Below, piece by piece: positions 8,522 through 17,378 of a stretch of 64,000 nt of DNA. The DNA is from Paraglaciecola polaris LMG 21857 (GTDB lineage: Bacteria; Pseudomonadota; Gammaproteobacteria; Enterobacterales; Alteromonadaceae), in contig NZ_BAER01000017.1 in NCBI RefSeq assembly GCF_000315055.1, positions 1-64,000 of the forward strand. The letters run 5' to 3'. Position 1 is the first letter of the stretch, and each line of letters opens with the position of its first letter. The translations under genes and the position numbers were made by a program. Below the pieces are notes generated by a model, which saw only the letters and a list, made by a program, of their open reading frames with translations, was not told the DNA's origin and did not search any database.

Positions 8522-11131
8522 CTAGAACACTGTATTCAATCGCATATAGTAGTAACCACCCTGCCAATCAACTATGTTGCTTGACCAGTAAACAGCACCA
8601 CAACATTCGTCACTGTTGTCGCTATCTGGGTATTCATCAAAGATATTACGTGCACCTGCAGCAATCGTTACATTTTCACTGATTTGGTAGCTCGCTTCTA
8701 AGTCGAAGAATACCGTTGGATCGTAATCTTGCTTAATCGTTGCATCTGAGTCGATAGCATTAGTATACGAACCGTATACGTTAGCACGTACCAGTAACGT
8801 CAGTGCATCGAAGCTATGCTTTGCCGAAGCTACACCGCGCCATTCTGGAATGGCATTTTCTAAATCAAATTGATCTTCAGCGTTCAAGAAATCTGATGCA
8901 TCCGAATCAATTTCTGTTTTGTTATAGTTAATAGAGGTACTGAGTACCGTATCACCCATGGTGTATGTCACCACAAAATCCATACCATTAGTGACCGTAT
9001 CAAACGCATTTTGGAAGTAGTTAACACCGCCAATCGTATTGGCGCCAGCCACACCAGCCGCTTCTAATTTAAGATAGTTGGCATATGCATCAGCATCTGT
9101 TTCATCCGTCGAAACATCTAAAGTAGATACCGCATAGAAACGATCTTCAAGTTCGATACGATAGAAATCTAACGTCACGTTCAAATCATCAATACTGCCT
9201 GTTACGCCCAAGCTATAGTTAAGTGATTTTTCAGGTTTAAGTGCTTCTGCACCTAATGCTTGACCCACAGCGCTTAATGCTGGGAACAAGCCCGTTGCAA
9301 CAGGTAAGCCATCCGGCAAACGCGTTGACACGTTGGTGGTACCTTGCTGACCAGGTGTAGGTGCTCTAAAACCCGTCCCCACTGAACCACGCATATTGAA
9401 TTCATCGGTAAGTGTGTATTTAAACGCAATTTTACCGACTAATTCAGAGCCGAAATCTGAATAATCTTCGTAACGCATAGCCGCTTGCAAGTATAAGTCT
9501 TCACTCACATCACTGCTCACATCACCGTAAATACCGTGCATATCACGTTCATATTTACCTGAGTATTCAGGAGAGTAACCAGGGAAACCGTTCGAGCCGA
9601 CACCGACAACTTGATACACAGGATCATCGCCATTGGCACAATCTAGTGTTGAGCCATTCGTTATGACCTCTAAGCCTGCTGCGGTTGCCGCACCATCAGC
9701 ACAAAATCCCCAAGGATCTGATGTTGCATAAGGGCCAGCAGAGTAAGACGTTTCATCCCCACCGGTTAGCTCATAGCTCTCTTCCATGTAGGTAGCACCG
9801 AACGCAAGAAGCACATCTGAATACAAACCAAAATCAAGATATTTGGTAAAATCTGCTGAGAACTGAGTTTCTTCATTGGTTAAATCACCTGGGCGAAATG
9901 AAGTAGGTGAATCAGCCCCTAACGACGGATTGATAGTATTTTTTAACGTGTATTTAATCTCGTTAGAGCCAAACCGACCACTGAAATCATAGGTAATGCC
10001 ATTGGCAAATTCGCCTTCTAAGCCACCGACTAATGAGAAATCAGTAATATCGCCAAAGAAGCGCGGGGTAAAACCACCCGGGAATTTTTCTAACGGGTTG
10101 TAAATTGAGCCGTCTTCTTGGCGTAAATCTTCAATGGTACCGTTACCTGGATAACGATAATAGAATGATGCATCACCTTCACTTTCTGAATAGTTACCGA
10201 AAGCGTAGAACTTCATATCATCATTAAATTCATAACCTGAGTTAAAAAACACCCGAGTAGCGGAGGTATTTGGCTGACCCCAAGGTTGAACCACGTTCTC
10301 GCCACCTAAATTTGCATTCGCCAAACCGGCAACAAAGTCAGGATCGCTTAAGTACGGATTAGCAGCGCCCCGAGGGTCGCTCGCGTCAGCACAAAACCAG
10401 TCTTCACAATATTGCTCACCACGATTGGTCGAATCTGAATCGGCGTATTCACCTGACAAGCTAAAGAAACCTTTGTCGCCTAGGGCAAAACCAATATTAC
10501 CGGTAATCGTTACTTGATCACCATCACCTTCATAATACTGACCACCTTCAACAGAAAAAGAGCCCCCTTCATCGTTATCTTTTAATACAAAGTTAATCAC
10601 CCCTGCAATGGCATCTGAACCGTATTGCGCAGCGGCGCCATCTCTTAACACCTCCACACCTTTAAGGGCAGAAGCCGGAATAGTCGCGATATCTGGCCCT
10701 TGGGTACCTGAACCACCGATTTGCACTAAGGCTGAGCGGTGACGGCGTTTTGAATTAACCAATACCAAAGTTTTATCCGTTGGCATACCACGTAAAGTCG
10801 CTGGGCGAATGAATGACGCACCATCTGAAATAGGTTGGCGTTGTAGTGAATATGACGGCACTAACGTTTTGAGGATGTCGTTGGTATCTGAAAAAGGCAC
10901 AGAGGCTAAATCGTCTTCACTGAGTACGTCTACAGGTACCGGTGAATCAGCTAATGAGCGAGGCGCGCCGCGAGAACCCGTTATAACAACTTTTTCGTAC
11001 GCTGCTGCAATTGCCGCTTCATCGGGTGTTTGTGTTTCTTGTGCCATTGCTGACGATAGCGCCACTGAACTAAATGCGCATGTCACCAAACCGGTTTTAA
11101 TTGCTTTGCTAAGTTTATTTTGCTTGAGCAT
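8522..11131 (-). CDS. TonB-dependent outer-membrane receptor (amine oxidase cluster)
   Basis: An 869-residue receptor. It has a Sec signal peptide (cleavage near SSAMAQ), a short TonB-box-like segment (YEKVVITGSRG), a plug domain (about residues 50-170, with LVLVNSKRRHRS and VEVLRDGAAAQYGSDAIAGVINFVLK), and a long beta-barrel ending in an aromatic residue (YYYMRLNTVF). It would carry a ligand across the outer membrane using TonB/ExbBD energy. The barrel is unusual in carrying paired cysteines (CEDWFC and DECCGAVYW). The gene is last in a same-strand run after an exported amine oxidase, a cytochrome c and an exported RidA. The ligand may therefore be the substrate of that system, although no substrate can be read from the sequence. 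Confidence 0.92.
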   Translation of the reverse strand: MLKQNKLSKAIKTGLVTCAFSSVALSSAMAQETQTPDEAAIAAAYEKVVITGSRGAPRSLADSPVPVDVLSEDDLASVPFSDTNDILKTLVPSYSLQRQPISDGASFIRPATLRGMPTDKTLVLVNSKRRHRSALVQIGGSGTQGPDIATIPASALKGVEVLRDGAAAQYGSDAIAGVINFVLKDNDEGGSFSVEGGQYYEGDGDQVTITGNIGFALGDKGFFSLSGEYADSDSTNRGEQYCEDWFCADASDPRGAANPYLSDPDFVAGLANANLGGENVVQPWGQPNTSATRVFFNSGYEFNDDMKFYAFGNYSESEGDASFYYRYPGNGTIEDLRQEDGSIYNPLEKFPGGFTPRFFGDITDFSLVGGLEGEFANGITYDFSGRFGSNEIKYTLKNTINPSLGADSPTSFRPGDLTNEETQFSADFTKYLDFGLYSDVLLAFGATYMEESYELTGGDETSYSAGPYATSDPWGFCADGAATAAGLEVITNGSTLDCANGDDPVYQVVGVGSNGFPGYSPEYSGKYERDMHGIYGDVSSDVSEDLYLQAAMRYEDYSDFGSELVGKIAFKYTLTDEFNMRGSVGTGFRAPTPGQQGTTNVSTRLPDGLPVATGLFPALSAVGQALGAEALKPEKSLNYSLGVTGSIDDLNVTLDFYRIELEDRFYAVSTLDVSTDETDADAYANYLKLEAAGVAGANTIGGVNYFQNAFDTVTNGMDFVVTYTMGDTVLSTSINYNKTEIDSDASDFLNAEDQFDLENAIPEWRGVASAKHSFDALTLLVRANVYGSYTNAIDSDATIKQDYDPTVFFDLEASYQISENVTIAAGARNIFDEYPDSDNSDECCGAVYWSSNIVDWQGGYYYMRLNTVF

Positions 11132-11241
11132 GTGTGTTCACCTTTTATTATTTTATAATTTTTGCGAGCTAATTAACTTGGCTAAATCCGTTATTGCACA
11201 ACCTGCTCATCCCGAGCAGGTCTCCTATTTACGTGGCTTTT

Positions 11242-11739
11242 TTACTCAGGCTTTGCCAGTACCACTTCGATTTCGATCAACATATTTGGACCACCAGCCA
11301 ACCCTGCAATTTGAAAGGCAGAACGTGACGGTTTATTAGGTTGCGCTTCAGTACCGAAATATTTTGTATAGGCTTTCATGAAGCCGCCAAAATCCATTTT
11401 TCCGTCCATGCTTGGGTCACCCACCAAGAAAACCTGCATTTTGACCACGTCGCCAAAATCAACACCTAAGTCTGTAAACGAGCCTTCGAGGCGCTTGAAC
11501 ACACTTAGCGCTTGGGTTTCGGTATCACCGTAATACTCACGACTGCCCTTTTCTGCTTCTGCATTGACAGGTCCTGGGGTCATACCTGCGTGAAAAATCA
11601 ATGTGGTATCAGGGGTGACTTCAACCGCACGAGAAATTGGAAATGGATTGTTGTTTGGCAATGCATGACGCGTCACATCGGCAAAACTGTTAGTGCTAAA
11701 TAATGCAGCTGCGGCGGTTAGTAATAAGTGTTTTTTCAT
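11242..11739 (-). CDS. Exported RidA/YjgF-family protein
   Basis: A 165-residue protein with a clear Sec signal peptide (KKHLLLTAAAALFSTNSFA, likely cleaved after residue 20), followed by a complete RidA/YER057c fold. The conserved block PSRSAFQIAGLAGG...LIEIEVVLA contains the family Arg (about residue 139) and Glu that position the imine substrate. RidA enzymes hydrolyse reactive enamines/imines to ketones plus ammonia and are normally cytosolic, so an exported copy is uncommon. It lies 18 bp downstream of the cytochrome c gene and about 110 bp upstream of the TonB receptor gene. The context suggests it hydrolyses the imine made by the neighbouring amine oxidase in the periplasm. That role is inference. 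Confidence 0.85.
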   Translation of the reverse strand: MKKHLLLTAAAALFSTNSFADVTRHALPNNNPFPISRAVEVTPDTTLIFHAGMTPGPVNAEAEKGSREYYGDTETQALSVFKRLEGSFTDLGVDFGDVVKMQVFLVGDPSMDGKMDFGGFMKAYTKYFGTEAQPNKPSRSAFQIAGLAGGPNMLIEIEVVLAKPE

Positions 11740-11757
11740 GTGTGTAACTCCTAAAGA

Positions 11758-12372
11758 TTAATTAAGTTGGCTGATATAAGCAGCAAGGTTTGCCGCATCA
11801 GGATCTGATTGCACCGTAGATACAGCGGCTTTCATTTGTTGTCCGTACACATCCGAGGGCTCTGTGCCGCGAATACCTGAACGAAAATGGTTTATTTGGG
11901 TCAGTAGGTACCAGTCGTTGATACCGTTTAAAGCAGGTGCTCCTATGGCTTTATTGCCAGACGCATCAGCACCATGGCAAGCTGCGCAGCCTTGATACAA
12001 GTTTTTACCCGCCTCGATATCGCCATGCACGGTGAGCTTGGGCGTTGGGGATTCAGTTTTACTTATCCAGGTGGCAATTGCGGAAATATCACCTGGGGTT
12101 AAATGTCTCACCATGGATTGCATTTCACTACCGGTCACATCACTGGAATGTGCACCACGCACGCCTTTTTTGAAGTTGCTTAATTGACGTTCGATATACC
12201 ATTTAGATAATCCGCCAAGTCTGGGCGCGCCGATATTGGCATTGCCTTTTAACTGACTACCGTGGCATACAGTGCAATATTCAAGACCTACTGGTGTAGG
12301 GATTTCAGATGCTTGCAACGTCCCCCCTGCACTGGCCAATAAAAGAATGAAAAGAGTAGACTTAAGCGACAT
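11758..12372 (-). CDS. Dihaem cytochrome c (c4 type)
   Basis: A 204-residue periplasmic electron carrier with a Sec signal peptide (SLKSTLFILLLASAGGTLQAS). It has two class I cytochrome domains, each with a haem site: CTVCH at residues 33-37 and CAACH at 129-133. Both repeats share GAPRLGG/GAPALNG followed by W-Y-x-x-x-Q, and possible axial methionines lie in SEMQSM and QQMKAA. I chose the ATG at 12372 because the signal peptide begins there; a start at 12387 would add five residues. The gene overlaps the end of the amine oxidase gene by 11 bp, which implies translational coupling. It probably accepts electrons from that flavoenzyme and passes them towards a terminal oxidase. Confidence 0.9.
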   Translation of the reverse strand: MSLKSTLFILLLASAGGTLQASEIPTPVGLEYCTVCHGSQLKGNANIGAPRLGGLSKWYIERQLSNFKKGVRGAHSSDVTGSEMQSMVRHLTPGDISAIATWISKTESPTPKLTVHGDIEAGKNLYQGCAACHGADASGNKAIGAPALNGINDWYLLTQINHFRSGIRGTEPSDVYGQQMKAAVSTVQSDPDAANLAAYISQLN

Positions 12373-13951
12373 GACTAGCTTCTCCACTTTTAGTGTTAGT
12401 ACTGACTAATCGATTAAATTGTTGCAGTGCTTGCTCGCTAGACGCTAACGCACCTTCTTGCCAACCACTGTGGTGACTTATCTGATCACCAATCATAAAA
12501 TGGCGCCCTTCAGGTTTTTGCAGTAAGGAATAATACTGATCGAAATCTTCTGGACTCATGCGCATGCCACAGCCCATTTGATGATTCATACGTGCCCACG
12601 GGATACTGATACCGTTCTCAATATACTTGCTGTAACCAGGGTGGATTTTCTCGGCATATAACGCACCAGCGGTCAGTCGCTCTGCTGGGGTCATTTTCTC
12701 AAACATGGCACCCACTTTAGGATCCCAAGTGTAAGCGCCAAGTAAAATGCCCTTTTGCGCATGGATATCGTGGGATGGATACCAAAGTTGACCAATGGGA
12801 TCCGTGGTATAACTGATGCCACCATAAATACCGTCACGCTCCCAAAAACGCTCACTCATTTGATAGGCTATTTTGAATAAATGCCCACGCTTAACACTGT
12901 CTAAGCCAGACTGATAAGTCGCTGAAAAGTTATTGTCGATACCGGCCATAAAATAGGCGGGAATATTGTTAAAGCAATAATCCGCTTGCACGGTATGCAA
13001 TTGGCCGCCCTGCTCGTATGTAACCTCAACTCCATTATCGCGGTTGTAAATTTTCTTCACTTGGGCATTCAATACCGGCTGGGTCTTTAAGTTACGCAAG
13101 AAGCCTTTAATCACACCGTCCATGCCGCCCACGGGCTCCATTAACGGTTCGCACCAATCGTAAAGCTCGGCCCCCATTAACCCGCCATACCAAAATTGAC
13201 TGTCGAGCATGGCCTTTAACTCAATGGGAGCATGGGGCTTAGGGAATTCCAGCATACGGTCTGTGGTCGACCCAGCACGCTCACTGCCAATGTATTTGCC
13301 ATTTTCAGTCAGATCGCCATAGGTCTGTGAAAACTTCATTAATTTGGCGACGTCATCTTCACTTAAGAGTTGATCATATTGATTATTTTCAGCCGACTTC
13401 CAAAGTAATTCAGACATCAAGCCACGTACATCTGTGTGGTACTCAATAATTCGCTTAGGCTTACCACCTAGAGAGTTGTCATCATGAAAATAAGCCATCT
13501 TGCTACTGTTGGCTTTGATCTGTAATGGCACATTCAGTGCTCTGCAATAGTGCAATATACGTCTGTGGTGGCCAGGAATACGCGCAGGGCCACAATTGAA
13601 AAATAAATTATCCTGTTTATCAAACTGGCAAATTTGAGGGTTACCCATTTCATCAATTTTATCGCCATTGCGCACAGTTAAGTTGCGTCCTCCAGGTCTA
13701 AATGATGCTTCTAAAATGGTGCAATGAATGCCCGCCTTTTCCAATTCTAAGGCGGTGGCAAGTCCAGCCACACCTGCACCTAAAATAAGTGCAGTGGGTT
13801 GCTCGCCGTTGGCTGCGGGTTTGATTTTAACCGGTCCAGCATAGTTATCATCAGGCATTAACCCCAGAGCTAAACTCGTTTTAAGTAATGCTGATGAACC
13901 ACCTGCTGCCCCTACGTAACTGAGAAATTGTCTTCGAGTAATATTTAGCAT
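12362..13951 (-). CDS. Tat-exported FAD-dependent amine oxidase/dehydrogenase
   Basis: A 529-residue flavoprotein of the monoamine oxidase/L-amino acid oxidase family. The N terminus has a twin-arginine signal (TRRQFLSYVG followed by a hydrophobic stretch), so it is probably exported folded with FAD bound. The dinucleotide-binding fold is at about residues 55-90 (GAGVAG, acidic residue in LEASFRPGGR). The C-terminal FAD/substrate block is MIGDQISHHSGWQEGALASSEQAL, as in family members. It would oxidise an amine or amino acid to an imine in the periplasm. Because a cytochrome c gene overlaps its 3' end, it may be a dehydrogenase that reduces cytochrome rather than an H2O2-producing oxidase. 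It is the first gene after the LysR-divergent promoter region; its substrate is unknown. Confidence 0.88.
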   Translation of the reverse strand: MLNITRRQFLSYVGAAGGSSALLKTSLALGLMPDDNYAGPVKIKPAANGEQPTALILGAGVAGLATALELEKAGIHCTILEASFRPGGRNLTVRNGDKIDEMGNPQICQFDKQDNLFFNCGPARIPGHHRRILHYCRALNVPLQIKANSSKMAYFHDDNSLGGKPKRIIEYHTDVRGLMSELLWKSAENNQYDQLLSEDDVAKLMKFSQTYGDLTENGKYIGSERAGSTTDRMLEFPKPHAPIELKAMLDSQFWYGGLMGAELYDWCEPLMEPVGGMDGVIKGFLRNLKTQPVLNAQVKKIYNRDNGVEVTYEQGGQLHTVQADYCFNNIPAYFMAGIDNNFSATYQSGLDSVKRGHLFKIAYQMSERFWERDGIYGGISYTTDPIGQLWYPSHDIHAQKGILLGAYTWDPKVGAMFEKMTPAERLTAGALYAEKIHPGYSKYIENGISIPWARMNHQMGCGMRMSPEDFDQYYSLLQKPEGRHFMIGDQISHHSGWQEGALASSEQALQQFNRLVSTNTKSGEASHVA

Positions 13952-14244
13952 AAGTGTTCTAACGTAAATCCTAATTAATCTTGAGGAAAGGTGGATAAAT
14001 CAGATATTTATGCTAGCGATACCGGTTGAATGACAGAACACACAATACTATTGTGCGGCCCCATATTTTTTTTATGGCCTATATTTTTAGTGGGCTACGT
14101 AGTAGGTAAGGAGAATATAAAAAGGTAATTTTCGGTTAATTCAACTTGGGCAATCAGTTTTACGGCATCAAATTTGCTTTTCGATGTTAAGAAAATGGTT
14201 AATCAAAATGACTTTGGCCGTAACAGCATATTTTTGGGTCGTGA

Positions 14245-15243
14245 ATGAACACAAAACAATTAGCGTATTTCTTATCGACTGCCGAGCAAGGAAGTATATC
14301 AGGAGCGGCAAAAACTTTAGACGTCGCACAACCTGCTATCAGTTTACAACTTGCGAATTTGGAGCATGAGCTCAAAATAAAATTGTTCGAGCGTAATTTT
14401 CGTGGCGTGGCGTTAACCTCAGCCGGAGAGCAATTCGAAGAACACGCTCGCCTTATTCTCAACCAGATCAACCAAGCTAAACTAGCACTCATTGGCCAAC
14501 AGACCCAATGCAAAGGCAAAGTTGTAGTGGGCCTGAGTCAGTCAATCTGTAATGTATTATCGATTCAATTGCAGACGGAATTAGAGCACCGTTTTGCCAA
14601 TGTAGAGTTAACGTTTCGTGTGGGGCCGTCTTATATGGTGGAAAACTGGTTTGCGGAACAGCAAATTGACATCGCCTTATGTTATAACGCCGAGCTCAAT
14701 AAAAATGCAGCCAATACCCTGCCCTTGTTAAGTGAGAATTTGTATTTGTACATCTCACCTCGCCCTAAAAATCCGAGTTACAGCGAACTGTCATTATTCG
14801 GGTCCATTCCGTTTGAATCGCTGCAAGACTATGAATTATTCATGCCTGATAAACGCGACGCGTTGCCAGAATTGCTCGTTGCACAAGCTGAAAAATTAGG
14901 TATTAAACTGAAAACCAGAAATGCCTTCGGTCAACTGATGACAACGCTGCACTATGTGTCCCAAGGTTTCGGTTTAGCCATCTATCCGTCATCAGCAACC
15001 TGCCACTTAGAGGCCTGTCAGCAAATTAGAGCGATTAATATTATTCAACCTGAGCTAAAACGAGATGTCTTTTTACGTTTGTCTGATCATCAACGGAAAA
15101 ATGCCGCTGTGGCTGCCGTGTTTGAACTGATCCGCGAAACCACCGCCAACCTGCATGCTGATCACAGTTGGCGGGGCACATTGCTCGATACCAAATATCG
15201 CCAATCATCCGTTATAAACGTAGAGTCTGCCGTCGCCGGGTAG
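14245..15243 (+). CDS. LysR-family transcriptional regulator
   Basis: A 332-residue regulator. It has an N-terminal winged helix-turn-helix (residues 1-60: QLAYFLSTAEQGSISGAAKTLDVAQPAIS, then LEHELKIKLFERN, LTSAGEQF) and a periplasmic-binding-protein-like effector domain. It is transcribed divergently from the amine oxidase-cytochrome c-RidA-TonB receptor run, with a 293-bp shared intergenic region. That is the classic arrangement for a LysR protein controlling its neighbours. The effector is likely to be the substrate of that pathway, but it is not known. The short run of T and A/T-rich sequence near 14060-14120 could hold the operator; I could not identify a convincing T-N11-A box. Confidence 0.92.
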   Translation: MNTKQLAYFLSTAEQGSISGAAKTLDVAQPAISLQLANLEHELKIKLFERNFRGVALTSAGEQFEEHARLILNQINQAKLALIGQQTQCKGKVVVGLSQSICNVLSIQLQTELEHRFANVELTFRVGPSYMVENWFAEQQIDIALCYNAELNKNAANTLPLLSENLYLYISPRPKNPSYSELSLFGSIPFESLQDYELFMPDKRDALPELLVAQAEKLGIKLKTRNAFGQLMTTLHYVSQGFGLAIYPSSATCHLEACQQIRAINIIQPELKRDVFLRLSDHQRKNAAVAAVFELIRETTANLHADHSWRGTLLDTKYRQSSVINVESAVAG

Positions 15244-15246
15244 ACG

Positions 15247-15265
15247 CCGGTAAGTGGATTACCGG
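15247..15265. terminator. Stem-loop between converging genes
   Basis: CCGGTAA and TTACCGG form a 7-bp perfect stem with a GTGGA loop just after the LysR stop. There is no strong T run, so its role as a terminator is uncertain. Confidence 0.35.
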
Positions 15266-15295
15266 TAATAAGATAAAAATGCAAAACGCGTATTA

Positions 15296-15622
15296 TTAAC
15301 GCATTATTTCCAATGCTTGTGTGCCTGTCATGCCGACTTCAACACCTAATATACTGGCCGCTTTAGACACAGCCAGTACGGGCTGAGTTAGCATGTCATC
15401 GTGATTGCGTACCCCGGATACAATGGCACAGGCTTCACCGGTTTTATCACAGGTATTCACGTCCACATAACCACAGGCCAGCAACCCTTTTTCACCTTGC
15501 GCCGTTAGCAATGGAAGTTGTAACTCGATACGCGCAAGCTTTAACGCCCCCCAATCAAAAGATTCGGCATACACATTCCCGCTAACGAATAAGCTTAACG
15601 CTATCCCAATGACTCTACCCAT
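15296..15622 (-). CDS. Exported DUF1805 (YunC-like) protein
   Basis: A 108-residue protein. Residues 1-19 form a short Sec-type signal (GRVIGIALSLFVSGNVYA). The rest matches the DUF1805/YunC pattern: a hydrophobic strand, KGLLACGYVDVNTCDKTGEACAIVSGV, DDML, then VSKAASILGVEVGMTGTQALEIM. The family is of unknown function and its members are usually short cytosolic proteins, so the signal peptide is notable. It is a monocistronic gene convergent with the LysR gene. No partner is evident. Confidence 0.7.
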   Translation of the reverse strand: MGRVIGIALSLFVSGNVYAESFDWGALKLARIELQLPLLTAQGEKGLLACGYVDVNTCDKTGEACAIVSGVRNHDDMLTQPVLAVSKAASILGVEVGMTGTQALEIMR

Positions 15623-15877
15623 TTATTGGCTCCTTAAATTGCCGTCATTAATACGCAATTGAGGTCATCTCAATGCTATCCGCTGTTAGGCAGTGCAGTA
15701 TTAATGCCACAGGGGCAGCGCAATATTTTTAAGACTTGTAGGGTAAGCGACTGATTTTATTGCACCAAATTAACGATACTAGCCAGTATATTGCACAAAA
15801 AGTACTCGTTTCGTTTTTCACTCTGGCCAAAATTGCCACATAACCTCAGGGGATGGTAGTTATTGTGAATAACGAAT

Positions 15878-17254
15878 TTAACTGAGTAAGCCAAAGCATA
15901 TTAGCCCGACGATAGTTGAAATTAAAAAGCTTAAAATAGCCCCTTCTTTGACCATGTCTTTTATCTCAACTTCACCCGTCCCATAAGCAATAGCATTAGG
16001 CGCTGTGGCAACAGGTAACATAAAGGCGCAACTTGCAGCCATCGCCGCAGGGATCATAAACAACGCAGGATCATTGCCCGATGACATAGCCGCAACCGCT
16101 AAAATAGGCATCAGCAAGGTAGCGGTTGCTGTGTTGCTGGTGATTTCAGTGAGGTAGGTCACAATTAAGCAAATGGCTAAAATAACCATGACTAAAGGTA
16201 GGCTTGTTAACCCCAGTAACCAATCCCCTAGAATTTGACTTAATCCCGATGCGCTAAATCCCTTGGCGAGAGCAATCCCGCCAGCAAACAATAGCAAAAT
16301 TCCCCATGGGATCGTTTTAGCTGTTTGCCAATCTAATAAGCGGTCGCCTTTACCATTTGGCACAATAAACATCACCACAGCAGCAGTAAGGGCAATGGTG
16401 CTGTCGCCTGCATATGGAACATCAAACCAAGTACTCCAACCACCAAACGGCTCATTGCGGGTTATCCAAGCTAACGCAGTTAAACCAAATACCCACAAGG
16501 TACGGGATTCTTCCTTACGCCAAGGGCCGAGTTTTGGCAGTTCGATGTCGTGCTCAAGGGTGACATTTCGGGTTAACCACAAGGCAATAATAGGTAGGCT
16601 AACGAGCACAACGGGTACACCGACCTTCATCCAGGCAAGGAACCCAAATTCCTGTCCGGTTTGCTCTTGATAGATACCGGCGAAGATTACATTGGGAGGA
16701 GTGCCAATTAAGGTCCCTAAGCCCCCCACGCTGGCAGAATAGGCAATGCCGAGGATCAGAGCCACTTTAAGTTTCGGGTTATCTACATGGGATAACACAG
16801 CTAAAGCCATGGGCAGAATAATCAACACGGTTGCGGTATTTGAAATCCACATACTGAGAAAACCCGTCGCCAACACAAACCCCATCACCAGACGCCTGCC
16901 GCTGCTTACTCCTACCATACGCACCATGTATACAGCCAAACGTTCATGAGCACCACTGCGCTCAAGCGCAGTGGAAAGCATAAATGCCCCCATGAGAAGC
17001 AAAATAACATGGCTACCTAACGCCGAAGCGGCAGTGCCATGATCAAGCACACCAAACAAGGGTAACAAAGCAAAGGGAATAATAGATGTAGCAGGAATAG
17101 GTAGCGCTTCACTTACCCACCACACCACAGTCAATAACGTAATTGCTGCCGTAATCGCAGGTAGATAGTCCAATTCATAATGACGCAAAAACGCGTAGAG
17201 TCCAATGGCAAGTATAGGGCCAATCAATATAAAGTGCTGACGCGCTAAGTGCAT
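15878..17254 (-). CDS. SLC13/DASS-family anion (dicarboxylate) symporter
   Basis: A 458-residue inner-membrane transporter with about eleven hydrophobic segments. It carries the two Ser-Asn-Thr signatures of the DASS family, SNTATVLIILPMA in the first half and SNTATATLLMPI in the second. In VcINDY and relatives these line the Na+ and carboxylate sites. Members import C4-dicarboxylates, citrate or sulphate with Na+; the substrate here cannot be told apart, though the SNT motifs favour a carboxylate. It begins with a basic residue-poor N terminus MHLARQHF and stands alone, with nagZ upstream on the same strand more than 120 bp away. Confidence 0.88.
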   Translation of the reverse strand: MHLARQHFILIGPILAIGLYAFLRHYELDYLPAITAAITLLTVVWWVSEALPIPATSIIPFALLPLFGVLDHGTAASALGSHVILLLMGAFMLSTALERSGAHERLAVYMVRMVGVSSGRRLVMGFVLATGFLSMWISNTATVLIILPMALAVLSHVDNPKLKVALILGIAYSASVGGLGTLIGTPPNVIFAGIYQEQTGQEFGFLAWMKVGVPVVLVSLPIIALWLTRNVTLEHDIELPKLGPWRKEESRTLWVFGLTALAWITRNEPFGGWSTWFDVPYAGDSTIALTAAVVMFIVPNGKGDRLLDWQTAKTIPWGILLLFAGGIALAKGFSASGLSQILGDWLLGLTSLPLVMVILAICLIVTYLTEITSNTATATLLMPILAVAAMSSGNDPALFMIPAAMAASCAFMLPVATAPNAIAYGTGEVEIKDMVKEGAILSFLISTIVGLICFGLLS

Positions 17255-17378
17255 TATGGTGAGTTCCCTATCGTTTTATCGCTAAAAAGTGCGTGCTAGC
17301 CGTTAGCTATATGTAAACGGCATATTAAGCTCGCGCGGGCATTCAACATAGATGAATGCCAAATTTGCTATCGGCAAT

